Positions 20,239 through 31,028 of a DNA stretch of 64,000 bases are shown here, one piece after another. Source of the DNA: Populus alba (taxonomy: Eukaryota > Streptophyta > Magnoliopsida > Malpighiales > Salicaceae); contig NC_133288.1 in NCBI RefSeq assembly GCF_005239225.2, positions 13,708,169-13,772,168 on the forward strand, read 5' to 3'. The notes below the pieces were generated by a model that searched no databases, was not told the origin of the DNA, and saw only the letters and a program-made list of their open reading frames with translations. How positions within the stretch are numbered: the stretch's first letter is position 1; each line of letters begins with the position of its first letter. The translations under genes and the position numbers were made by a program.

Positions 20239-20485
20239 TAGGCTCCGAAACAAGGTCATATCATTCTGTTATTGTCGTTTTTTTTTAGTGTCCCTTAAGT
20301 TTTTCAGTGTTTGCATCCACCTTCTTGTTTTTCGTGTCTGTGTCATCTAAGCAAAAAAAAAAAAAAAGTTTATGTTTCATCTTGTTACTGTCTCTAATCA
20401 TATCATTTTGTTAAAAAGAAAAAAAAAATCAGAAAGAAATAGAGAAAAGAGTGATTAGTTGAAATTTGAAGGATCATTCAATTTT

Positions 20486-20950
20486 TGCCGCAAAAACACA
20501 AATCTTGGTGAACCATAAGCAAACCACCTCGGAATCTATTTAAACTTCATATTCAGTCTATTGGGGGTGGGATCGCATGATATATCAAAGTTGGGCTTAT
20601 TCTGATATTATTTGCTTGAGGTTTTAATTCGAGTTTCAATTCTGCCGCAAAACACTACTCTTAGTGAACCCTAGGTAAAACACCTTGGAATCTATTGAAA
20701 CTTCATATTCTGAGTATTGGGTATGCGATTGCACCATATATTAAATTTGGACATATTTTGATTCCGGCTTCTGGAGGTTTTAATTGGAGGATCAATTCTG
20801 CCGCAAACTAATCATACAAGGAGTTTGGGTACCTAGAAATAAGAGAACGACCTATAAATTGATTTTCGGTGATTTCATAGTATTGTAATAATACAAATTA
20901 AATTCGAGGTCATTTGGATATCGGTTTCTTTAGGTTTCCCGAATTAGGTC
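20486..20950 (+). repeat. Leader with three imperfect ~157-bp tandem units
   Basis: TGCCGCAAA blocks occur at 20486, 20643 and 20799 (spacing 157 and 156), each followed by similar sequence. The same leader is present at 24515-24900. The unit is untranslated; a packaging or dimerisation role is only a guess. Confidence 0.6.
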
Positions 20951-21219
20951 TTGTTTTGTCGTAACGGGTCTGTTTGGTGTTATCTTTCAAAACGTGTTTT
21001 GTTTCTGTTGATTTCGTTCCTGCCATTATACTATCATCATATTTTGATATTTGGCTGTTGTTTGAGTCATTTTCATCACCCTCGCATTAGTTTGTTTTTC
21101 GGTAAGTTCTGGTCCAAACAAAAAGTCAGATTTGTATTCTCGAGTCTAAATCAATGTTCTTCATGCTATAAAACTCTATTCTTGTCGTCGTCTTCTTGTT
21201 TTTTTCCCCTATCTATGTC

Positions 21220-21605
21220 ATGTATTCACTAAGGGAGAGGGAACAGAGGAGGATTGTAGATCAACGATGCGAAATACTAAGCCATGGTTTGGGGGTTCTA
21301 GAACGAGAAGTTGACAAGTGTAGAAGATTATTCTATGATCTTGAAGCTTCATGGGAAAAAGAGGTACAACGCCAAAAGGATGAAAGATGAAGGAGAGTCG
21401 CTGTGGTTATCATTCAAAAGTATGTACGCAAGTGGTTAGTACGGCGTGCTTATTTGAAATTCTTGTCAGTCACTACTTCTATACAGTGTTGTTAGAGAAA
21501 GGTGTTAGCAATAAGGGGATTCCGAAGGCTTAAACAAGAGGCTACTGAAGTCACCTTTAATGCTATTCAAGATTCGAGGGCGAATCTTCTTGAAGAGGGA
21601 GGGAA
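21220..21605 (+). pseudogene. Captured coiled-coil/IQ ORF, copy in the complete element
   Basis: It starts ATGTATTCACT, reads 56 codons, then meets a TGA where copy 3 has CGA. The frame resumes through the IQ-like motifs, with a second stop (TAG for TGG) inside IQ motif 2. It continues FRRLKQEATEV...DSRANLLEEGG across the PPT into the LTR frame. The first stop fits C-to-T decay; the second is a G-to-A change (C-to-T on the opposite strand). Similarity to myosin XI IQ repeats is judged by eye. Confidence 0.6.
21592..21605 (+). promoter_or_regulatory. Polypurine tract of element A
   Basis: GAAGAGGGAGGGAA sits immediately before the 3' LTR. Equivalent tracts precede LTR A at 5120, LTR B at 35318 and LTR F at 62153. 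Confidence 0.88.
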
Positions 21606-22548
21606 TGATACGGTTCAGCCCTGTGATACGACCCAAGTAAGGTCAGATTCGGATTTTGGCGTAAAAAGCGCAACAATCCAGGTTTACGGCAACAGTCATA
21701 ATTCTCAATCCGACCGTTGGATCGGGCTAATATTTTATGTGGACTCTCCAGACATATCTTACTACCTTGGGTTAAAATTGCAGGTCAATCGAAGTTCGGT
21801 AAGGCACCCCAATACTGGTCAACATAGGCTGTAGGGATTTTGTTATTTACTTCCATTTGACTTGTGGACTTCCTATTTGATTAGGATTCTTTTCCTCCAA
21901 GGATGTGGGAGCTGGTTTTGGGAATTTCCTAGTTCCACAAGGATCTTTAATGAGTTGCAATATAATCTCCTAGTGTGGCAAGGATTCATTAATGTTTCAG
22001 AATCCTTTTCTTATAAGGATTCCTTATTCATCCTAGCCACACAAGGAAAGAAGGGCTGGTGGTATTTAATGACAAGTCACTTATTTTTATTATTTTCTTT
22101 AATGTTTGGGCTTAATTAAAACTTTGTTTTGAGCTAGGGTCCAAGGCTTGTTTGGATCAGGTTATGGGCTTTTCAGTTTAGGGTTTTGGGTCAGTTTTGA
22201 GTGGACCTCATATAAGTCCACATAAGGGGTCCATTAGGGTTAACTTTTCAAGAACTATTTAAACTCATGTAAGCCACAATTTCGGCAGCTTTGATGATTA
22301 TTATTCTGAATTTTTCAGTTTTAACGTGTGAGAGTGACTCTTGCATTCTTCAGTTCTTGAACGAACTGAATCTGACTTATCGAAGATTAACTGGCTTCGT
22401 GGCGTCATTCTACTCATTCCAATAGTGTTGGTGCCTTGGGGTAGGTTTCCATTGTGTCGCACTCATATCAGACCTATTTCGACTTTCCGGGATCAGATCT
22501 CAATATTGATTGTGGGTTGCGTGACCACGTGATCACGAGGTTCGCATT
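21606..22548 (+). repeat. LTR A, 3' LTR of the complete element
   Basis: It matches 19281-20224 with scattered differences. The terminal CA has decayed (CGCATTT). An open frame from the captured ORF runs into it, as polyprotein frames run into the LTRs of relatives. Confidence 0.88.
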
Positions 22549-22549
22549 T

Positions 22550-22651
22550 GGTGGTCACACAACCCGCACGCAAAGACACCAATTCCCAGAAAGCCAAGTA
22601 AATCAGGTTTGATAGGAGTGTGACACAAAGATAACTTGTACCTAGTGATAC
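22550..22651 (-). repeat. LTR B fragment, continuation of 19256-19280
   Basis: It carries the block CACGCAAAGACACCAATTC and runs on to the CTTGTACCTAG stretch of LTR B, then stops where LTR E starts at 22652. Confidence 0.7.
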
Positions 22652-23388
22652 TGATACGGACCAGCCCAGAAACACCAGCAAGGACCCATTACATGTTCCA
22701 AATGGACCAATGACTCGGTCCAAGACAAAGACATTGAAAGACGCATTGAATGCATTGGTTTTGAAGGTTTCCATCAAGTCAGAATTGGAAGGTCCATTGG
22801 AGTATCAAGAGGAGATCCTAGTACATCTTATCCATGTGGAAGAGGGGTCCAATACAACCTTATTTGGGCCATGAGATAAGGGCTTTATTTTATTTTGTTA
22901 GCTACAGCCCAAGGCTTGTTTGGGCTTAATTCATACTTTGTTTTAAGCTAGGATCCAAGGCTTGTTTGGATTAAGTTATGGGCTTTTCATTTTTGGGTTA
23001 TGGGCTTTTCATTTTAGGGTTTTGGGCCAGTTTTGAGTGGACCTCATATAAGTCCACATAAAGGGTCCATTAGGGTTAACTTTTCAAGAACTATTTACAC
23101 TCATGTAGGCCAAAATTTCGGCAGCTTTGATGAATATTATTCTGAATTTTTCAGTTTTAACGTGTGAGAGTGATTCTTGCATTCTTCAGTTCTTGAACGA
23201 ACTGAATCTGACTTATCGAAGATTAACTGGCTTCGTGGCGTCATTCTACTCATTCCAATAGTGTTGGTGCCTTGGGGCAGGTTTCCATTGTGTCGCACTC
23301 ATATCAGACCTATTTCAGCTTTCCGGGATCAGATCTCAATCTTGATTGTGGGTTGCGTGACCACGTGATCACGAGGTTCGCATCAGAT
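22652..23388 (+). repeat. LTR E copy 1 (lacks promoter block)
   Basis: It starts TGATACGGACCAG and ends GCATCA, joined directly to a second LTR E. About 160 bp including the TATA box present in copy 2 (23608-23770) are deleted. The first 200 bp encode a polyprotein tail (GPMTRSKTKTLKDALNAL type). Confidence 0.8.
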
Positions 23389-24261
23389 ACGGACCAGCCT
23401 AAAAACACCAGAAAGGACCTATTACATGTTCCAAATGGACCAATGACTCGGTCCAAGACAAAGACATTAAAAGACGCATTGAATGCATTGGTTTTGAAGG
23501 TTTCCACCAAGTCAGAATTGGAAGGTCCATTGGAGTATCAAGAGGAGATCATAGTATATCTTATCCATGTGCAAGAGGGGTCCAATACAACCTTATTTGG
23601 GCCATGAGATGAGGACAGCAAAGCAAACAAAAGAATCCTACTACATGGTGGCTACCTTTTGCTTTTGTTTCTAGGATTAAAGGGCTAAATGGAAGGCTAT
23701 AAATAAGCCTTCAATCAGTTCTGTACTATTTTAGTTTCTTCTCTTCTTCTCATGGCAGAACATGGATTTAATATGAGGGGCTTTATTTTATTTTGTTAGC
23801 TACAGCCCAAGGCTTGTTTGGGCTTAATTAATACTTTATTTTAAGCTAGGATCCAAGGCTTCTTTGGATTAAGTTATGGGCTTTTCAATTTAGGGTTTTG
23901 GGCCAGTTTTGAGTGGATCTCATATAAGTCCACATAAGGGGTCCATTAGGGTTAACTTTTCAAGAACTATTTAAACTCATGTAGGCCAGAATTTCGGTAG
24001 CTTTGATGATTATTATTTTGAATTTTTCAGTTTTAACGTGTGAGAGTGATTCTTGCATTCTTCAGTTCTTGAACGAACTGAATCTGACTTATCGAAGATT
24101 AACTAGCTTCGTGGTGTCATTCTACTCATTCCAATAGTGTTGGTGCCTTGGGGCAGGTTTCCATTGTGTCACACTCATATTAGACCTATTTCGGCTTTCC
24201 GCGATCAGATCTCAATCTTGATTGTGGGTTGCGTGACCATGTGATCATGAGGTTTGCATCA
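23389..24261 (+). repeat. LTR E copy 2 (5' LTR)
   Basis: It begins GATACGG directly after the CATCA of the previous LTR, with one T of the TG start missing. It ends GCATCA before the primer site. Minus copies of the family are at 29987-30673 and 36215-37116. Confidence 0.82.
23698..23705 (+). promoter_or_regulatory. TATA box of LTR E
   Basis: TATAAATA in GGCTATAAATAAGCC, also visible in the minus copy near 36780. LTR E also keeps the LTR A-type TATTTAAA downstream (about 23968), so two core promoters may be present. Confidence 0.55.
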
Positions 24262-24264
24262 GTT

Positions 24265-24276
24265 TGGTATCAGAGC
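24265..24276 (+). promoter_or_regulatory. Primer binding site inside a palindrome
   Basis: TGGTATCAGAGC. The bases 24267-24289 form two 11-base arms, GTATCAGAGCT and AGCTCTGATAC, around a single A, so the site could fold on itself. Confidence 0.9.
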
Positions 24277-25415
24277 TAAGCTCTGATACAAGGTCATATC
24301 ATTCTGTTATTTTTGTTTTTTTTTCTTTAGTGTTCCCTTAAGTTTTTCAGTGTTTGCGTCCATCTTTTTGTTCTTCGAGTTTGCGTCATCTAAGCAAAAA
24401 AATATATATATTTCTTTTGGCTACTGTCTCTAATCATATCAATTTATTAAAAAAAAAACAGAAAGAAATAGAGAAAAGAGTGATTAGTTGAAATTTGAAG
24501 GATCATTCAATTTTTGCCACAGAAACACAAATCTTGGTGAATCATAAGCAAACCACCTCGAAATCAATTTAAACTTCATATTCATTCTATTGGGGGTCAA
24601 ATCGCATCATATATCAAAGTGGGGCTTATTCTGATATTATTTGCTTGAGGTTTGAATTCGAGTTTCAATTCTGCCGCAGAAACACTACTCTTAGTGAACC
24701 CTAGGTAAAACATCTTGGAATCTATTGAAACTTCATATTCCGAGTACTGGGTATGTGATCGCACCACATATTAAATTTGAGATTATTTTGATATCCGTTT
24801 CTGCTGCAAACTGATCATACAAGGGGTTTGGGTACCTAGACATAAGAGAACGACCTATAAATTGATTTTTGGTGTTTTCATAGTATTCTGTTACTAAATA
24901 TTGAATTTGAGGTCATTTGGAGATTGTTTGGTCTTGGTTTTAATTTTGTTACGTAAAAATTGCGTAATAGGATAGATTTGCGTCAAATTTGAGAACATGA
25001 TCTATATTGTTTAGATTTGTCTGAATCTTTTAATTTCTCTTATATTTGGGTTATCTAGGAGTCAAGTAATTGTTTCGCTAATATTCATTTTTTTTTTCGT
25101 GTCTTTGTTTCATCTACAATTTTGCACGAATTTGCAGTGCTACTCGCAAAATTATAAATCATAGTTTTCGTTTTGTTTGTTTTCAGTATATTTTTTTTGA
25201 TTCTTGAGTCTGAAAATTATAATTAGAGTGTGCCGCGAAAGCTACTGACTTTGATTTGTTGATTTCAGTTCCTAAAGAACTAAAAGAAAGCAAGTTGTGA
25301 GGTAAAAGGCATAGAGAGCTTAATACAGTGAAAAACCTTGATTTTTGTTTTGTGTAATACACGAGACGTGTGAGGATATATTTGTGCTACTGACCAAATT
25401 TTGCAAATTCAAAGA
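24277..25415 (+). other. Untranslated leader of the chimeric gypsy
   Basis: The first part matches the leader of element A. Towards the Gag start it has TTGTGAGGTAAAAGG near 25295 and TTTTGCAAATTC before ATG 25416, a position equivalent to the leader intron inferred at 61810-61913. No coding frame. Confidence 0.55.
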
Positions 25416-26530
25416 ATGTCTGAAAACAACGAATCAGCGACACAAAACATTGACGTAGCTTTTCAATTGTGATCCATAGGCCAGCAACTTGAGCTGTTGT
25501 CTAGGAAGTACAAAGATCTGAAAGATGAGGTGAATTCGATAAAGCAACAGAATAGTGGGGCTGATCGCCGGGGAAATACAGTCTGTATGGCGGCACGGAA
25601 TGTCAGATCTGATTTTGAAGAGTTTGTTGATGAAAAAGTAGATGGGGGTGAAGATGACTATGATTTTTCATCAGCTGCCTAAGGAATCAGGTCTAGACCG
25701 AACAGGGCTAGGAGGAATGTGAATTTCCATGGCATGAGCACTTATAAAGATATGGATGGGGACTTGGACAACATTAAACTGAAAATTCCTACCTTTCAAG
25801 GTAAAAACGATCCCGAGGCTTATTTGGAGTGGGAGAAAAAGGTAGATTGGATTTTTGATTGCCATAGCTATTCTGAACAGAAAAAGGTGAAATCAGTGAT
25901 AATTGAGTTTATGGAGTATTCGTTGATTTGGTGGGATCATATTGTGAGCAGTAGGAGGAGGAATGGGGAGCGACCCGTTCAGACTTAGGGGGAGTGAAAG
26001 TCTTAATGAGGAGACGATTTGTGCCAAACCACTATTATAGAGACTTATATCTGAAGCTCCAAGGTCTGAATCAAGGTTATAAGATAGTAGATGAATATCA
26101 CAAAGAGATGGAGATAGCAATGATTTGGGCTAATGTTGTTGAGGATAGAGAAGCCACCATGGCTAGATTTCTTAATGGGTTGAATCGGGACATTGCTATT
26201 GTGGTTGAGTTACAACACTATGTGGAGCTAGAGGACATGGTTCACATGGCGATGAAGGTGGAGAGAAAACTTAGGAAGGGGCATGCTCGGCCGAATCTAA
26301 GAGAGAGGGTACTGTTCGGCCAAGATCCTTTGGTCTTTCTAGAAATGAACCACCAAAGGCTAAAGTTGATGTCCCTACTGATGCCAAAGGTAAATCTAAA
26401 ACTCAACCTAAACGTACTCGTGATGTTAAATGTTTCAGGTGTCAGGGACATGAACATTATGCTTCAGAGTGTCCAAACAAGAGAATCATTATGATTAGAG
26501 ATAATGGTGATGTGGAATCTGAAAGTGACA
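25416..26530 (+). pseudogene. Gypsy Gag with CCHC knuckle, interrupted
   Basis: The start is the ATG after the leader (MSENNESATQNIDVAFQL, then a stop). The Gag body reads KLKIPTFQGKNDPEAYLEW and later RRRFVPNHYYRDLYLKLQGL. Stops at about 25470, 25679 and 25986 and a late frame change break it. The zinc knuckle is CFRCQGHEHYASEC near 26423-26464. About 370 codons in the usual layout for this family. Confidence 0.8.
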
Positions 26531-26537
26531 GTTCTGA

Positions 26538-27503
26538 TTGGAGGATAGTGATGGGGATGAGTTAGCATTACTGGTTGAGGAGTCCTTGGTTATAAGGCGA
26601 ACGCTTCAGGTTCAGGTCAAGGAAGATGATAGTAATGAACAAAGGGAGAACATCTTCCATACGCGTTGTTATGTACAAAGCAATGTGTGTGGTTTAATTA
26701 TAGATAGTGGAAGCTGTGTTAATGTTTGTAGTGCCACCCTTGTTAGTAAACTAAATTTGTGTAGTGCTAAGCATGCTAAACCATATAGATTGCAATGGAT
26801 GAATGATAGTGGTGAAGTGAAAGTGACTAAATTTTCACCATTTGAGGTTGTGTATGGCTTTAATCCTTGTGTTCCTATTGATCTTGTTCATATTACAATT
26901 GATGAAAGGACATCTATGGATGGAATTAGAAAGTCAGAATTGATGAAGAAACTACATGAGCAGGTTCGATTACATATGGAGGAGAAAACAAAAAAGTATG
27001 CTAAACAAGCTAACAAGGGGCGAAAGATGGTTAGGTTTGAACCCCGAGATCTTGTTTGGATTCATGTTAGTAAGGGTAGATTTCCAAGCAAATGTAAGTC
27101 CAAGTTGATGCCAAGAGCTGATGGTCCATTTCAGATTATAGAGAAGGTGAATGACAATGCGTATAAGGTAGATTTTCTTGGTGATTACAACGTATCAGCT
27201 ACTTTTAATGTGAAAGACTTGACTCCATACTTGGATGATTTAAGGATAAATCATTATCAACCCGAGGTTGATGATGTGCATCATGGAAATTATAATCCAT
27301 CTCGTAAAGTTAAATCTAATATAAAAGAGGATTCAGATGGTCTAATGACAAGAGCGACAGTGAAACAACTACAACGGGCCTTGACGAATCAAATTGGAAT
27401 AATTGAAGTTGTGTCAGAGTTAGAAATTAGCAATCAGTTTGAAATTGGTTCAAGGGTGCTTATTTGTCTACAATTAGAAATTGGAGATGGGAAAAGCCCT
27501 TAG
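26538..27503 (+). CDS. Protease fused to integrase C-terminus, running into LTR1
   Basis: 321 open codons. The aspartic protease keeps a canonical DSG (GLIIDSGSCVNV). After GEVKVTK the frame jumps to the integrase end (FSPFEVVYGFNP), the GPF motif (ADGPFQIIEKVNDNAYKV) and the tail encoded in the LTR (from 27272). All of RT, RNase H and the integrase catalytic core are missing, yet the frame is open. The right half is closest to the element at 164-4905 and the left half to E-type copies, which places the recombination joint near 26835. Confidence 0.78.
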   Translation: MEDSDGDELALLVEESLVIRRTLQVQVKEDDSNEQRENIFHTRCYVQSNVCGLIIDSGSCVNVCSATLVSKLNLCSAKHAKPYRLQWMNDSGEVKVTKFSPFEVVYGFNPCVPIDLVHITIDERTSMDGIRKSELMKKLHEQVRLHMEEKTKKYAKQANKGRKMVRFEPRDLVWIHVSKGRFPSKCKSKLMPRADGPFQIIEKVNDNAYKVDFLGDYNVSATFNVKDLTPYLDDLRINHYQPEVDDVHHGNYNPSRKVKSNIKEDSDGLMTRATVKQLQRALTNQIGIIEVVSELEISNQFEIGSRVLICLQLEIGDGKSP

Positions 27504-28218
27504 ATTCTTTTGATGCTGGGCTACTTGAATTTGGATTGATAATGCAAATAAGTGAAGAAATTGATGTTGTTTACGATCAGAACAGTAGATGAATTTGAAC
27601 TCGAATTTGAAGTCATCCATTGCATGTGATAACAAGACTTATTTAGGTGAAATTCAAGTTCAGAACGTGATCTTTCTAGATTGTCCAACCATGCTTGCAT
27701 TGGACTTTTATGTAAAAAGTTATAGCTGTTTTAAATTTGGTGGGCTTATGTTTCAAAAAAGGTAAAAAAAAAAACGTGTGTTAGTTAAATTTATCTAGTT
27801 ACTTTATTAAAATCCTAGTTTTTAGGCTTGACTTTGTCTTGTTGAATTTTCCCAACTTTAGAGGGATGTTCCAATTATAAATATAGTATCAAAATATGTA
27901 TAAAACACTTTTGGCCAAGATTTGAAAACTTAATTCAGAGAATTAAAAGTTGTTCTTCCAAATTGATTTTGTGAAGAACCATACTTGACTTATCACTCTT
28001 CAATCACAAAGAGTGTGGTGTCGAAATCCTAGATTGATCTTTGTGGTGTTCAGATCGACTTATCAAATTATCATTCTAGTCTATCCTCTATCTTATTTAC
28101 CTTAAAATCACTATAATCCAACCTAAATACCAAAACAAAGGCAACACAACCAGACCATCCTTCATCCATTTTTGTTAGAATCATTGTTGCTGATTTTCGA
28201 ATCATTCACGACACATCA
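27272..28218 (+). repeat. LTR1, 3' LTR of the chimeric element
   Basis: 947 bp, TGATGTGC...ACACATCA. A TATAAATA box is at 27876-27883. It abuts an RNase H-integrase pol fragment at 28219. Confidence 0.88.
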
Positions 28219-28895
28219 ATGCACTTTCACGAAGGTATGTTCTTTTATCTACTTTGGATGCTAGATTTTTAGGATTCGAAAACATTTAAGAATTGTACAA
28301 GGATGATAGTGATTTTGCTATTGTTTACAATGCTTGTGAAACTTTGGCTTTTGGGAAGTTCTATAGACTTAAGGGAGTTTAAAGAGAGTCATTTGTGTGT
28401 TCTATCAAGTTATATGCATGAATTGCTTGTACGTGAAGCACATGGGGCGGGTTGATGAGGCATTTTGGTGTTGTTAAGACTTTGGATGTGTTGTATGAAC
28501 ATTTTTATTGGCCTACAATGAAAATAGATGTGCAACGTAAATGTGATAAATGCATAACTTGTTGGAAAACAAAGTCTAGGACTCAACCACATGGCATATA
28601 AACCATGGGTAAACATTTCGATGGACTTCATGAGTCTAGGTCAAAATGGGGCAAGGAAACAATCTTTGTAGTTGTTGATAGGTTTTCAAAGATGGCACAC
28701 TTCATTCCATGTCATAAAACCAATGATGCAACTAACATTGCCAATTCGTTCTTTAGGGAGATAGTACGAGTTCATGGGGTCCCTAACAGCATTGTTTTTT
28801 ATAGAGATGTTTAAGCTCCTTAGCTGTTTTAGAAAGGTGTTATGGGGCAAATTGGGTACTAAACTGTTGTTTTCAAATACTTGTCACCCCCAAAG
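28219..28895 (+). pseudogene. Gypsy pol fragment: RNase H end to integrase core
   Basis: Frames in several phases give the end of RNase H, the integrase HHCC zinc finger (REAHG, RHFGVVKT, CDKCITC) and the core ([16 protein letters not shown], second Asp in YRDV). It ends CHPQS at a joint with LTR B. Many stops and shifts. It supplies the segments missing from the open elements in the window. Confidence 0.75.
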
Positions 28896-28960
28896 TGTTG
28901 GTGAGATAATCTCCCTTCCATAGCTCTCTAAACAATTGAAAATGACTTATCGAAGAATTG

Positions 28961-29931
28961 TGATACGAACCTCGTGATCACGTAGTCATGCAACCCGCAA
29001 TCAAGATTGAGATCTGATTTCGGAAAGCCGGAATAGGTCTGATATGAGTGTGACACAATGGAAACCTGCCCCAAGGCACCAACACTATTGGAATGAGTAG
29101 AATGACACCAAGAAGCCAGTTAATCTATGATAAGTCAGATTCAGTTCGTTCAAGAACTGAAGAATGCAAGCATTACTCTCACACATTAAAACTGAAAAAT
29201 TCAAAAGTAATAATCATCAATGCTATTGAAATTTTGGCTTACATGAGTTTAAATAGTTCTTGAAAAGTTAACCCTAATGGACCCCTTATATGGACTTATA
29301 TGAGGTCCACTCAAAATTAACCCAAAAACTCTAAACTGAAAAGCCCATAACCTGATCCAAACAAGCCTTGGACCGTAGTTCAAAACAAAGTTAAGCCTTG
29401 GACCCTAGTTCAAAACAAAGTTTTAATTAAGCCCAAACATGAAAGAAAATAATAAAAATAACTAATTTTTCATTAAATACCACCAGCCCTTCTTTCCTTG
29501 TGTAGTTAGGATGAATAAGGAATACTTATAAAAAAAAAAAAATTCAGAAACATTAATGAATCCTTGCCACACTTGTAGATTATATTGCAGCTCATTAAAG
29601 ATCCTTGTGGAACTAGGAAATTCCCAAAACCAGCGGCCACATCCTTGTAGGAAAAGGATCATTGCCAAATAGAAAGTCCACAAGTTAAATGGAAGTAAAT
29701 AATAAAATTCATATAGCCTCTGTTGACCAGTATTGCGATGCCATCCCGAACTCTGATTGACCTGAATTTTTAACCCAAGGTAGAAAAACATATCTGGAGA
29801 GTCCACATAAAATATTAGCCCAATCGGATTGAGAATTATGATAGTTGCCGTAAACCTTGACTATTGCGCTTTTTACGCCAAAATCCGAATCTGACCTTAC
29901 GTTGGTCGTATCACAAGGCTGAACTGTATCA
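28961..29931 (-). repeat. Solo LTR A inserted in LTR B
   Basis: It starts TGATACGAACC and ends GTATCA. Duplications AATTG (28956-28960) and AACTA (29932-29936) are each one change from the AACTG of intact LTR B. A small tandem duplication lies near 29390. Confidence 0.82.
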
Positions 29932-29986
29932 AACTAGCTTTGTGGCGTCGTCCTCATACTTCTCGTTTGTGAATCAATATTCATTG

Positions 29987-30673
29987 TGATGCAAACCTCG
30001 TGATCACGTGGTCATGCAACCCACAATTAAGATTGAGATTTAATCTCGAAAAGCCGAAAGAGGTCTAATAAGAGTGTGACACAATGGAAACCTACCCCAA
30101 GGCACCAACAATATTTGAATGAGTAGAATGACGCCACGAAGCTAGTTAATCTTCGATAAGTCAGTTTCAGTTCGTTCAAGAATTGAAGAATGCAAGAATC
30201 ACTCTCAAACGTTAAAACTGAAAAATTCAGAATAATATTCATCAAAGCTGCTAAAATTTTGGCTTACATGAGTTTAAATAGTCCTTGAAAAATTAACCCT
30301 AATGGACCCCTTATGTGGACTTATATGAGGTCTACTCAAAATTGGCCCAACACCCTAAACTGAAAAGCCCATAACTTAATCCAAACAAGCCTTGGGCTGT
30401 AACTATCAAAATAAAAATAAAGCCCCTAATATTAAATCCTTGTTCTGCCATGAGAAGAAGAGAATGAAGTAAAATATTACACAATAGATTCAAGGCTTAT
30501 TTATAGCCTTCCATGCAGCCTCTTAATCCTAGAAACAAAAGGAAAAGGTAGCCACCCATGTTGTTTTCAAGTTGTAGTAGGATTCTTTCAATATCTTTGT
30601 CTTGGACCGCGTTATTGGACCATTTGGAGCATGTAATGAGTCCTTGCTGGTGTTTCTGTGTTGGTCCATATCA
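29987..30673 (-). repeat. Solo LTR E inserted in LTR B
   Basis: Perfect 5-bp duplications CATTG (29982-29986 and 30674-30678). At 687 bp it has lost about 200 bp relative to 36215-37116. TATAAATAAG is visible on the minus strand near 30500. Confidence 0.87.
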
Positions 30674-30827
30674 CATTGGGTGGGGTTTTTCGTTTTCAAT
30701 AATGCTGGTGCCTAGGTACAAGTTATCTTTGTGTCACACTCTTATCAAACTTGATTTATTTGGCTTTCTGGGAATTGATGTCTATGCGTGTGGGTTGTGT
30801 GACCATGTGATCACGAGGTTCGCATCA

Positions 30828-31028
30828 GATACTCTTTGAAGGAAAGTAAGTGACAATCATGCATTGGGATTACTTCACACATAACCTCATCAAAATACTT
30901 CCCAATAGCAAACGCAATCAATACCCGCCTAGTAACCTTCATTTCACCACATTCATTTAACCATTGCAATTTATAAGGCCTAGGATGCTTAAAACAACTC
31001 AAATTCAATTTCTTCATAAGAGTATTTG
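30828..31028 (-). pseudogene. Gypsy pol scrap, protease to RT linker
   Basis: 200 bp matching 60190-60370, including the KYFDEVMCEVIPMH stretch. It sits between an LTR B and an LTR F in opposite orientations. Confidence 0.65.

Larger units (their letters stand above)
19281..22549 (+). mobile_element. Complete non-autonomous LTR element A carrying a captured ORF
   Basis: A 3.27-kb element with 5' LTR 19281-20224, primer site 20227-20238, interior 20225-21605, polypurine tract 21592-21605 and 3' LTR 21606 to about 22548. It interrupts LTR B; the target duplication is decayed (TGTGG / GGTGG). The interior has no gag, protease, RT or integrase. It is a leader shared with the autonomous relatives (24277-25300) plus the coiled-coil/IQ ORF. 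The last codons before the PPT (DSRxNLLEE) match the polyprotein end beside LTR B at 35290, so the ORF appears to replace gag-pol in a gypsy backbone. Mobilisation must be in trans. Confidence 0.85.
23389..28218 (+). mobile_element. Chimeric gypsy element: LTR E on the left, LTR1 on the right
   Basis: 5' LTR E at 23389-24261, primer site 24265-24276, E-type leader and Gag, protease, then a jump to an LTR1-type integrase end and an LTR1 at 27272-28218. The two LTRs belong to different subfamilies, so this is a recombinant. RT, RNase H and the integrase core are absent. Confidence 0.72.
28896..30827 (+). repeat. LTR B copy 3, split by LTR A and LTR E
   Basis: Pieces at 28896-28960, 29932-29986 and 30674-30827 join into the second half of LTR B, ending CGCATCA. 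Its first half is missing at the pol joint. Confidence 0.78.

Noticed and set aside
24265..24276. Initiator tRNA-Met gene fragment
   Set aside because: Only 12 bases complementary to the tRNA end, placed right after an LTR: a primer binding site.
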